Source of the DNA: Flammeovirgaceae bacterium
Lineage (GTDB): Bacteria; Bacteroidota; Bacteroidia; Cytophagales; Cyclobacteriaceae
Assembly: GCA_002691385.1 (NCBI GenBank)
Contig: NZHT01000102.1
Location: forward strand, 25,117-61,079
Reading direction: 5' to 3'
Length of the DNA: 35,963 nt
Part shown: piece by piece, positions 9,000 through 16,102 of the stretch
How the letters are laid out: the number at the start of each line of letters is the position of its first letter
Numbering within the stretch: position 1 is the first letter of the stretch
Made by a program: the position numbers and the translations under genes
The notes under the pieces: generated by a model
What the model saw: the letters and a program-made list of their open reading frames with translations, nothing else
The model's database searches: none
What the model was told of the DNA's origin: nothing

Positions 9000-9056
9000 A
9001 TGAATTAACCCCTTATAGGGAGCCTTCATTAATAGTGTTCCTTGTTTCATTCTTAT

Positions 9057-9079
9057 AGGCCTAGTCTTGTTAGGCTTTT
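9057..9079 (+). terminator. Probable intrinsic terminator of the scpB operon
   Basis: GCCTAG at 9059-9064 pairs with TTAGGC at 9070-9075 (one G-U pair, five-base loop), and is followed by TTTT. It lies 60 bases after the pseudouridine synthase stop. The stem is short, so confidence is moderate. Confidence 0.45.
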
Positions 9080-9166
9080 ATTAAATCAAAAAGGAGTTGA
9101 ATGGCTTAAAGTAAGATTTATGTATGCATGCATAACAAGTAACTGATTATGTTTTAACTTAGTAAC

Positions 9167-9193
9167 AAAAAACCCAATCATTTGATTGGGTTT
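9167..9193 (-). terminator. Intrinsic terminator of tRNA-Phe
   Basis: Read on the minus strand, AAACCCAAT (9185-9193) pairs perfectly with ATTGGGTTT (9170-9178), extendable by one G-C pair over a four-base loop, and runs into a T6 tract. It begins four bases after the tRNA 3' end, where a terminator is expected. Confidence 0.8.
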
Positions 9194-9196
9194 AAG

Positions 9197-9269
9197 TGGT
9201 GCTAGGTGGATTCGAACCACCGACTCACGGATTTTCAGTCCGATGCTCTACCAACTGAGCTATAGCACC
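9197..9269 (-). tRNA. tRNA-Phe (GAA)
   Basis: The 73-base sequence on the minus strand folds into a standard cloverleaf. The acceptor stem is GGTGCTA with TAGCACC, followed by discriminator A. The D-loop contains AGCTCAGTTGGTAGAGC. The anticodon stem-loop GGACTGAAAATCC has anticodon GAA, located at 9234-9236 on the plus strand as TTC. The T-arm has GTTCGAATC. The 3' CCA is not encoded (the next bases are CTT), so it must be added by tRNA nucleotidyltransferase. The gene stands alone, with its own promoter and terminator. Confidence 0.98.
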
Positions 9270-9283
9270 TCAAAAAGTGGTTG

Positions 9284-9313
9284 CAAAAGTAGAAAAATAT
9301 ATGAATGTTGCAA
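9284..9313 (-). promoter_or_regulatory. Bacteroidota-type promoter of tRNA-Phe
   Basis: On the minus strand a TTG (9311-9313) is separated by 19 bases from TACTTTTG (9284-9291), an exact match to the -7 consensus TAnnTTTG. The element ends 14 bases before the mature tRNA, so transcription would start near 9277. This is the clearest promoter in the window and supports the phylum assignment. Confidence 0.72.
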
Positions 9314-9348
9314 GGAATTTGAATGATTAATCTTATCAACAAAACATT

Positions 9349-10674
9349 ATGACCATAATTTCACAAGTTGTTTTTACCGTGATCTCAGGGGTATTCTGCT
9401 TTTTTATTGCCAAGAGGGTCAATTTTATTAGATCAAATATCGCTTTAGGTCGTTCACAAAAAGTAGTTGGGAATAAGCGGCAACGTTTGAAAAATGTATT
9501 ATTGATAGCTTTAGGACAAAAGAAAATGTTTAAAAAACTTGTCCCAGCAGTATTACATTTATTAATATATGTTGGTTTTGTATTGATTAACATAGAAGTA
9601 TTAGAGATTGTTTTGGATGGATTTTTGGGGAGTCATAGAATTTTTGCCCCATTATTGTTAGATTTTTATGCGCCCTTGATTTCATTTTTTGAAATACTTG
9701 CTTTAGGGGTAATCTTTTCTTGTGTCGTATTCTTGATTCGTAGAAATATAATCCATGTGGCACGCTTAAAAAATCCTGAAATGAAAGGGTGGGCTTCTTT
9801 CGATGGAAATCTTGTCCTCATAATTGAAATTATTCTTATGGGTGCCATACTTTCTATGAATACTACAGATCAGCTCCTGCAAGAAATGGGTAATTCCGCT
9901 TACCCTCAAACAGGATCATTTTTAGTAAGTTCATGGCTTTTGCCAATTTTTGAGGGATATCTTCCAAGTACTTTGGTCATCATTGAAAGAATGGCATGGT
10001 GGTTTCATATCGTGGGTATTTTCGGGTTTGCCTTGTATGTAACTTATTCGAAGCATTTGCATATCTTCATGGCTTTCCCCAATACCTACTTTTCTAAATT
10101 GACACCCAAAGGTGCGATGGAGCCTATGCCCGAAATCACCTCTGAGGTTCAATTGATGTTGGGCATACCACTTGAGGGCGAGATTGTTCCTCCGCCGGAA
10201 GGCTTCAAATTTGGGGCACGTGATATAAGCGATCTCAGCCGTAAAAATTTAATGGACGCTTATGCTTGCACTGAATGCGGGCGCTGCACCGCTGAATGTC
10301 CCGCTAATCTCACCGGGAAAAAGTTGAGTCCAAGAAAGATCATGATGGATACGAGGGATCGCATGGAAGAAATAGGAAATGGTAAATCTGATCTCAAGGG
10401 GCATCATCAAAAGTTTTTATTGGGAGACTTTATAACCAAAGAGGAAATCAATGCTTGTACCAGCTGCAATGCCTGTGTTGAGGCTTGTCCAGTCTTGATT
10501 AATCCTCTTGATATTATTCTCCAGTTAAGGAGATATGAGGCAATGGAAGCCTCAGGGTCGCCGACTTCATGGAATGCCATGTTCCAAAATTTGGAAACTA
10601 ATTCTGCCCCTTGGAAATTTTCTCCTCAAGATCGTTTCAATTGGTCAAAAGAGTTAAAAATGATTGATAATTAG
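9349..10674 (+). CDS. Membrane Fe-S oxidoreductase subunit (NarI-like plus two 4Fe-4S motifs)
   Basis: The 441-residue protein has about five to six membrane segments in its first 240 residues, resembling the heme-b gamma subunit of nitrate reductase, with histidines in the membrane part (such as the H-x-x-x region of WWFHIVG and SKHLHIF) as possible heme ligands. A cytoplasmic ferredoxin-like domain follows with two cysteine motifs: C307, C310, C313, C317 and C370, C373, C376, C380. Together with the next gene it reproduces the layout of FadF/EMO-type proteins (Etf:menaquinone oxidoreductase), which in other bacteria are one fused chain. A role in passing electrons to menaquinone is inference from this layout; no etfAB is visible nearby. 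The next gene starts five bases after the stop. Confidence 0.8.
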   Translation: MTIISQVVFTVISGVFCFFIAKRVNFIRSNIALGRSQKVVGNKRQRLKNVLLIALGQKKMFKKLVPAVLHLLIYVGFVLINIEVLEIVLDGFLGSHRIFAPLLLDFYAPLISFFEILALGVIFSCVVFLIRRNIIHVARLKNPEMKGWASFDGNLVLIIEIILMGAILSMNTTDQLLQEMGNSAYPQTGSFLVSSWLLPIFEGYLPSTLVIIERMAWWFHIVGIFGFALYVTYSKHLHIFMAFPNTYFSKLTPKGAMEPMPEITSEVQLMLGIPLEGEIVPPPEGFKFGARDISDLSRKNLMDAYACTECGRCTAECPANLTGKKLSPRKIMMDTRDRMEEIGNGKSDLKGHHQKFLLGDFITKEEINACTSCNACVEACPVLINPLDIILQLRRYEAMEASGSPTSWNAMFQNLETNSAPWKFSPQDRFNWSKELKMIDN

Positions 10675-10679
10675 ATTTT

Positions 10680-11474
10680 ATGATTGATATAAAAATACCA
10701 ACAGTTGCAGCATTGGCTGCCGAGGGGAAGGTTCCAGAAATTTTATTTTGGGTGGGTTGTGCCGGATCATTTGATGAACGTTACAAAAATGTCACCAAGG
10801 CATTCGTCAAAATATTAAATAAGGTCAGGGTTGATTTTGCCGTTTTAGGTCCTGAGGAAACTTGTACAGGAGACCCAGCCCGTAGGGCAGGAAATGACTT
10901 TCTCTTTCAAATGCAGGCGATGTCCAATATTCAAGTGTTGAATGGTTATGGTATCAAAACTATTGTAACTGCTTGTCCTCATTGCTTCAATACCTTAAAG
11001 AATGAATATCCCGAACTTGGTGGAAATTATCAAGTATTCCATCATTCTACCTATTTGCAACAGCTTATAGATGAAGGGAAAGTTATTCAAAAGGCGGAAG
11101 AAGTCGCTTTTATAGGGAGAAAAATAACTTTTCATGATTCTTGCTATTTGGGGAGAGCCAATAATATTTATGAGGCGCCTCGAAAGGTATTAGAAGCCTT
11201 AGATGCGGAATTAGTTGAAATGAAAAGATGCAAAACCAAAGGGCTTTGCTGTGGAGCCGGAGGAGGACAGATGTTTAAAGAAGCAGAAAAAGGGAATAAA
11301 GAAGTGAATATTGAACGTACTGAAGAAGCTTTGGAGACTAAAGCAGATACCATTGCTGTGGCTTGCCCGTTTTGTATGACCATGATGAGTGATGGGATTA
11401 AGAATAAAGAAAAAGAAGGGTCTGTGCAGGTACGGGATTTGGCAGAACTTATTGCCGAATCTGAGGGACTTTAG
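10680..11474 (+). CDS. HdrB-like CCG-domain Fe-S protein
   Basis: The 264-residue soluble protein has two cysteine-rich CCG repeats like those of heterodisulfide reductase HdrB, lactate oxidase LutA/GlcF and the C-terminal part of FadF. The second repeat is complete: Cys155 (HDSC), Cys190-Cys191-Gly (GLCCGAGGG) and Cys229/Cys232 (ACPFC). The first has Cys27 (VGCAGS), a TCTGD in place of CCG (Cys62) and Cys99/Cys102 (ACPHC). Each complete repeat can bind an Fe-S cluster. The gene lies five bases after the membrane subunit and almost surely forms a complex with it. The substrate or electron donor is not shown by sequence. Confidence 0.85.
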   Translation: MIDIKIPTVAALAAEGKVPEILFWVGCAGSFDERYKNVTKAFVKILNKVRVDFAVLGPEETCTGDPARRAGNDFLFQMQAMSNIQVLNGYGIKTIVTACPHCFNTLKNEYPELGGNYQVFHHSTYLQQLIDEGKVIQKAEEVAFIGRKITFHDSCYLGRANNIYEAPRKVLEALDAELVEMKRCKTKGLCCGAGGGQMFKEAEKGNKEVNIERTEEALETKADTIAVACPFCMTMMSDGIKNKEKEGSVQVRDLAELIAESEGL

Positions 11475-11493
11475 TTTATTCAAACTTAAGGTC

Positions 11494-11501
11494 TAACTTT
11501 G
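11494..11501 (+). promoter_or_regulatory. Candidate -7 element (TAACTTTG)
   Basis: TAACTTTG matches the TAnnTTTG consensus exactly and lies 18 bases before the ATG at 11520. No clear -33 TTG is seen at the expected distance, so this is a tentative call for a promoter of the small protein gene. Confidence 0.35.
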
Positions 11502-11519
11502 TATTCTAATTATAGCCTT

Positions 11520-12005
11520 ATGAACCACTCTTTTGATCAAATGCCTGATGATGCTCGATTGTGGGTATATCAAAGTAACCGAAAATTTTCATCTTTAGAA
11601 TTAGATGACATCAATTCCTCTTTACGAGAATTTTTAGCGTCTTGGGCTGCGCATGAAACGGCGCTAAAATCTGCCTACACTTTGTATTATGATCAAGTTA
11701 TTGTCCTTGCGGTGGATGAGTCATCTCATGGTGCGAGTGGTTGCAGTATCGATGCTTCTGTTGCTTTTATGAAGTCCTTAGAACAAACTTATGCAATATC
11801 CTTGTTGGATCGAACCCAGATCGGATTCTTGATTGATCAAGAAATAAGGGTGTTAAATTTAAGTAAGATTAAAGAAGCCATAATTTCTCATAAAATCAAG
11901 GCAGAAGATATTATTTTAAACAATTCAGTTTCCAGTGTCGCAGAGTTTAAAAAATCATGGTATCAAACCGTTAATCAATCTTGGTGCAAAAAATACATAG
12001 CATAA
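11520..12005 (+). CDS. Conserved Bacteroidota protein of unknown function
   Basis: The 161-residue product starts MNHSFDQMPDDARLWVYQSN and contains GASGCSIDASVAFM in the middle and a C-terminal YQTVNQSW region. I recognise this as a small family widespread in Bacteroidota that databases often label 'ABC transporter ATPase'; no Walker A, Walker B or signature motif is present, so that label has no support here. It looks soluble, without signal peptide or membrane segments. A TTG at 11499 could add seven residues, but the ATG at 11520 fits the family start and leaves room for the promoter-like TAACTTTG. It follows the Fe-S oxidoreductase pair by 45 bases. No function is proposed. Confidence 0.8.
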   Translation: MNHSFDQMPDDARLWVYQSNRKFSSLELDDINSSLREFLASWAAHETALKSAYTLYYDQVIVLAVDESSHGASGCSIDASVAFMKSLEQTYAISLLDRTQIGFLIDQEIRVLNLSKIKEAIISHKIKAEDIILNNSVSSVAEFKKSWYQTVNQSWCKKYIA

Positions 12006-12075
12006 ATTTTTAAATAAAAATTACTTAAAAAAGTATTGTTTTCTAATTTTTCCGTTTTATAAAAGTGTTTAGATA

Positions 12076-14040
12076 ATGAAATATTTTTGTAAACTTTTGG
12101 TTTTATTCTTGTTGAGCGGTTGTACCTCTCCTGCCACGCAATTAATAAAAGGGGATTATGATGGGATGATCGCCAAGTATGGGAAGTATATGGAAACTAA
12201 TGATGGTGTAACCAACTATCAGATCGCGGAGGCTTATCGACTTTCCAATAGAATCAAGAATGCCGAACCGTTTTATGCTTCAGCTCTAAAGTCAGGGATT
12301 GATCAAGATGATGCTTACTATTATTACGCTCGGTCCTTAAAAGCCAATCAAAAATACGATGATGCACGGGAGGTTTTAAGCAATGCTTTATATAAAGTTA
12401 AGGATGAGTTGATTTATAAATTAATCACTTTTGAAATAGATGGGCTGGTCTCTCTAGATGATATGCATGGGGTCGAAACTTTTTATAGAACCAAGAACTT
12501 GGAGGAGATTAATACCTCAGGGGCAGAATATGGACCGGTTTTTGAAAATGGGAGGCTTTATTTCACTTCAAATCGTGATGGGGGCAAAATATATAAAAGC
12601 ACAGGAACCCCCTTTACGGATATTTACAGCGTGGCGACCCAGGGTGCTAAGATAAATTTAAGGACTTTGATGCCACTAGATCCAATCATCAATAATCCTT
12701 TGGTTAACGAGGGTTCACTCGCTTTAGGTGCCAATGGGACTTATCTATTATTTGCAAAAGGAAATTCTGGAAAAGCTAGTGGAACTCTTGAGGTCAATAT
12801 TTTTGCTGCTCGATATCGCAATGGCAAGTGGGGAACCCCTAAAGCTCTTAATCTTAATGATCCTAATGCCTATGATGGTACCCCAGCGCTTAATAAGGGA
12901 GGGAATACGTTGTATTTTGCTTCTAATAGAGCAGGAGGCTTTGGGGGGGCAGATCTTTACACTGCACAATTAGACCGTAGAGGAAGATGGGTAGATGTGC
13001 GAAACTTAGGACCTGAGATCAATACGCCAGGAAATGAAATGTTTCCCTTTATTTCTGAATCGGGAGTTTTGTATTTTTCCTCGGATGGACAACCTGGCTT
13101 TGGTAATCTTGACGTCTTTAAGGCTACGCGGATTGGAGGCTCTATGATTATAGAAAATTTAGGGACTCCCATGAATTCTTCTGCTGATGATTTTGGGTTT
13201 TATGAATACAATCTTACTCGAGGCTTCTTTTCTTCAAATAGACGAGGAGGGAAAGGTGACGATGATATTTATACTTTTGTTAACGATGATCCTAATTTGA
13301 AAATCATAAATTATTTTTTAACTGGGAATACCCTCACTATGGATGATGGTGGAGCTAACATAACGGTATCAAATACCAAGGTTTCCTTAATTTCAGGAGA
13401 AGGTCAAATTTTGGATGAATTTTTTACTCAAGAGGACGGCGTCTATAAATTCCGAGTCTATGCAGAGGAAAATTATAATATTAGGGTTGAAAAGCCTAAT
13501 TATTTTTCTGCAAGAAAAGCATTTTCTACCATCGGAAGAAGTATTCGAAGAGATACACTTACCCAATTTCAGACTGATATTACCTTTGAATTAGATGTCA
13601 TATTAGATCAAATTGTGATTGAGAAAACCATTGTGCTCAATAATATTTACTATGATTTAGATAAAGCCGAAATACGTACAGATGCTGCGTTTATGCTTGA
13701 TAGTTTAGTGTTGATTTTGGAAGATAATCCTGAAATTTACATCGAGTTAGGTTCTCACACCGATGACAGAAATACCGATGAATATAATTTGGACTTATCT
13801 CAGAGACGGGCCAAATCAGCAGTTGACTATTTGATTGGTCACGGCATCCAGTCGAAAAGGGTTTTGGCCAAAGGTTACGGGGAAACAAAATTAATTATCG
13901 AAAATGCAAAAACAGAAGCAGATCATCAGATCAATCGGCGAACTGAATTCAAAGTACTGAAATATGACCCTCAGGAGATTGAAGGAGAAGAGGAATCGGA
14001 AGATGAATATGAGCGCTTCTTCGATAATGACAATGAATAG
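12076..14040 (+). CDS. PorE-like OmpA-family lipoprotein (TPR, PD40 propeller, OmpA domain)
   Basis: The 654-residue protein begins with a lipoprotein signal (lipobox LSGC, lipidated Cys16). In order there follow a helical TPR-like region (residues about 20-140) and a beta-propeller with repeated PD40 motifs such as LYFTSNRDGG, LYFASNRAGG, LYFSSDGQ and FFSSNRRGG (about 150-400). Next come a carboxypeptidase-regulatory-like beta domain (about 415-510) and an OmpA C-terminal peptidoglycan-binding domain (about 523-640) with SHTDDRNTDEYNLDLSQRRA. The end is very acidic. This four-part layout matches PorE, which anchors the type IX secretion system to peptidoglycan; many Bacteroidota also carry paralogues with other envelope roles, so the T9SS link is inference. 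No other T9SS gene is nearby. Confidence 0.82.
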   Translation: MKYFCKLLVLFLLSGCTSPATQLIKGDYDGMIAKYGKYMETNDGVTNYQIAEAYRLSNRIKNAEPFYASALKSGIDQDDAYYYYARSLKANQKYDDAREVLSNALYKVKDELIYKLITFEIDGLVSLDDMHGVETFYRTKNLEEINTSGAEYGPVFENGRLYFTSNRDGGKIYKSTGTPFTDIYSVATQGAKINLRTLMPLDPIINNPLVNEGSLALGANGTYLLFAKGNSGKASGTLEVNIFAARYRNGKWGTPKALNLNDPNAYDGTPALNKGGNTLYFASNRAGGFGGADLYTAQLDRRGRWVDVRNLGPEINTPGNEMFPFISESGVLYFSSDGQPGFGNLDVFKATRIGGSMIIENLGTPMNSSADDFGFYEYNLTRGFFSSNRRGGKGDDDIYTFVNDDPNLKIINYFLTGNTLTMDDGGANITVSNTKVSLISGEGQILDEFFTQEDGVYKFRVYAEENYNIRVEKPNYFSARKAFSTIGRSIRRDTLTQFQTDITFELDVILDQIVIEKTIVLNNIYYDLDKAEIRTDAAFMLDSLVLILEDNPEIYIELGSHTDDRNTDEYNLDLSQRRAKSAVDYLIGHGIQSKRVLAKGYGETKLIIENAKTEADHQINRRTEFKVLKYDPQEIEGEEESEDEYERFFDNDNE

Positions 14041-14572
14041 AATTAATCTACAAGTTTGCTGCTTCCTTTTATTGTATTCATATGAGATCACTCGACTTTT
14101 ATTTTAAATTTGTTTCAATAATATCTACAGTCGTCTTTTTGGGTTACTTTTTGTTACCAACCGTTTTGTGTTTGGAAATTGGGGGGGGCCAAAACACCGA
14201 ATATTAAGTGGTATATAGTTGACAGATGCCGCTTTGGGCGTGTGGCTCCTAGGAGTTTAATTGGAGTTTATTTTGGTATTCTTTTTGCTCAATGGTTTGT
14301 TTCTTTGGCTTTTTTAGAGTTTTCATGCATTGTTTCTATTCTGTATTCTTTTGCTGTCAATGAACCTTTCATCCTGCAGAATCATCTATTTCGGTTGTAT
14401 CAACGATCAGTTTTGCAGGATTTTTTTAGGTCTTCCGATCATTGATTTTATGCCTGAGCAGTGCAGATTAACCTTAGTTTTGATATTGGTTGTAGGACTG
14501 TCAAAATCATTTAGTACGATAGGGACCATGATTCAATTTAAGTAGCGATATTTGTAGTTTATAAATCATACT
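14041..14572. other. Gene-poor T-rich region, possible decayed membrane protein gene
   Basis: No intact gene of convincing size is present. On the plus strand a 41-codon frame (14082-14207) encodes a hydrophobic start. A second frame (14179-14445) opens across a run of eight G (14181-14188) and is also hydrophobic. A third, ending at 14545, encodes further hydrophobic sequence ending MIQFK. The frames overlap in order, as a frameshifted membrane protein would, but T-rich DNA gives hydrophobic frames by chance. An 8-base inverted repeat (ATCCTGCA 14371-14378, TGCAGGAT 14414-14421) followed by T7 lies inside. I cannot name a family. Confidence 0.25.
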
Positions 14573-15739
14573 ATGTCTGATAGGTACATAAAAAGAGGAG
14601 TTTCAGCGGTCAAAGAGGATGTTCATAAGGCGATTTCAAATATAGATAAGGGTCTATTCCCTAAAGCCTTTTGCAAAATAGTTCCTGATTTGTTAACAAA
14701 TAATGAGGATTTCTGTGCCATAATGCATGCAGATGGGGCGGGGACTAAGTCTTCTTTAGCTTACATGTATTGGAAGGAAACGGGAGATATGTCTGTTTGG
14801 AAAGGAATTGCTCAGGATGCGGTGATCATGAACACAGATGATCTGCTGTGCGTTGGCTGCACCGAGAATATTTTATTATCAAGTACCATAGGTAGGAACA
14901 AAAATAAAATACCTGGGGAGGTAATTGCAGAAATAATAGAAGGGACGGAAGAAGTCCTAGAAATGTTGAGAAATCAAGGAATTGATATTATTTCAACGGG
15001 TGGTGAAACGGCAGATGTTGGAGATTTGGTTCGAACCCTTATTGTTGATAGTACTGTGACTGCAAGAATGCCTAAGAGTAAGGTTATTGATAATGCCCAT
15101 ATCGCTTCAGGAGATGTAATTGTAGGTCTTTCTTCTTTTGGTCAGGCGAGTTATGAGTCAGCATACAATGGCGGTATGGGAAGCAATGGCCTTACTTCAG
15201 CAAGACATGATGTGTTTTCAGAAATTTACCAATCAAAATACCCTGAAGCTTTCGATTCATCGGTACCAAGGGGGTTAATTTTTTGTGGATCCAAACTCCT
15301 CACAGATCCCATAAAAAATACGAGTTTGGATGCAGGGAAACTGGTATTGTCTCCTACACGAACCTATGCTCCTATCGTTAAGGCAATTTTAACTGAACAT
15401 CATGATCAAATTCATGGAATGGTCCATTGTAGTGGAGGTGGCCAAACAAAGATCTTGCATTTTGTTGATCAACTAAAAATAATTAAAAATAATCTCTTTG
15501 AGGTTCCTCCCTTGTTCTCTTTAATTCAAGAAGAGAGTACTACAAGTTGGCGTGAAATGTATCAGGTGTTTAATATGGGTCATAGATTTGAACTTTATGT
15601 TCTTGAAGAAGTAGTTGATGACCTTATTGAAATTTCAGAGTCTTTTAATGTTGATGCGCAAGTAGTTGGACATGTAGAGGCAGCGTCCAATAAAGAACTA
15701 GTCATTCATACTCCCAATGGCTCTTTTGAATACCATTAA
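14573..15739 (+). CDS. purM: Phosphoribosylformylglycinamidine cyclo-ligase (AIR synthase)
   Basis: The 388-residue enzyme closes the imidazole ring in purine synthesis, turning FGAM and ATP into AIR. The family motifs are DGAGTKS (residues 54-60), MNTDDLLCVGC (86-96), and GGETADVGD (143-151), with a later glycine-rich GGGQTK. It is longer than the roughly 345-residue proteobacterial enzyme, in keeping with the longer form found in Bacteroidota. The gene stands alone; a GATATTTG (14547-14554), one base from the -7 consensus, lies 18 bases before the ATG. The yraN remnant meets it tail to tail one base after the stop. Confidence 0.93.
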   Translation: MSDRYIKRGVSAVKEDVHKAISNIDKGLFPKAFCKIVPDLLTNNEDFCAIMHADGAGTKSSLAYMYWKETGDMSVWKGIAQDAVIMNTDDLLCVGCTENILLSSTIGRNKNKIPGEVIAEIIEGTEEVLEMLRNQGIDIISTGGETADVGDLVRTLIVDSTVTARMPKSKVIDNAHIASGDVIVGLSSFGQASYESAYNGGMGSNGLTSARHDVFSEIYQSKYPEAFDSSVPRGLIFCGSKLLTDPIKNTSLDAGKLVLSPTRTYAPIVKAILTEHHDQIHGMVHCSGGGQTKILHFVDQLKIIKNNLFEVPPLFSLIQEESTTSWREMYQVFNMGHRFELYVLEEVVDDLIEISESFNVDAQVVGHVEAASNKELVIHTPNGSFEYH

Positions 15740-15740
15740 T

Positions 15741-15850
15741 TTATCGATAAAAAAGATCTTCAAGATGGGTAATGGATTCATCTGAGGCCAAAATGCTGAT
15801 AATATCAAAACGAATGTTTGTTTCCAATTTGTTTGGTTAATGGAGGAATT
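15741..15850 (-). pseudogene. Remnant of YraN (UPF0102) C-terminus
   Basis: Read on the minus strand, bases 15827-15741 encode TNIRFDIISILASDE, then ITHLEDLFYR and TAA. This closely matches the C-terminal core of YraN/UPF0102 proteins in Bacteroidota (consensus R-F-D-I-I-S-I ... H-I-E-D-A-F-Y). Upstream the same frame hits a stop at 15837-15839, while the neighbouring frame continues with INQTNW, the residues expected just before this motif, so one frameshift separates them. Further upstream no conserved YraN motif (such as the nuclease-like EVKTR core) can be recognised and no start is present. It therefore looks like the decayed 3' end of a gene whose front is lost. YraN is a small protein with a restriction-endonuclease-like fold and no firmly known role. 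Confidence 0.65.
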
Positions 15851-16072
15851 TGTAATAGATATTATATTTTTCTTTTGTTTTTCGAAAGTAAATTTTCAGG
15901 GTGCCCGTATTTGTTATGGCTGTGATACTATATTTCTTTAAAAAACAATAGTTAGTTAGATGAGATTCCTATCAAATCTATTTTTACTCGTTTAAAGCCA
16001 TTGTTTTTTTCTTGATTTTTTGTTGAGAGGGCCTAGATATTTTTTGATTCAATACTTCACCTAATTTTCCTT

Positions 16073-16080
16073 TAACTTTG
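16073..16080 (+). promoter_or_regulatory. Candidate -7 element upstream of manA
   Basis: TAACTTTG matches the TAnnTTTG consensus exactly, 22 bases before the manA ATG. The same octamer occurs before the gene at 11520. A TTTG lies upstream at 16043-16046, but 26 bases away, longer than the usual spacing of about 19-21. Confidence 0.38.
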
Positions 16081-16102
16081 TTTTCCAAAATCACTATTTT
16101 TT

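Noticed and set aside
9123-9134. Perfect 12-base palindrome TATGCATGCATA
   Set aside because: Short and made of alternating ATGC units; it lies between two terminators with no gene start downstream, so a regulator site is not supported.
14179-14445. 88-codon plus-strand frame as an independent gene
   Set aside because: It would need a TTG start in the G8 run, has no family resemblance and sits in T-rich DNA where open hydrophobic frames arise by chance. Kept only as part of a possible decayed gene.
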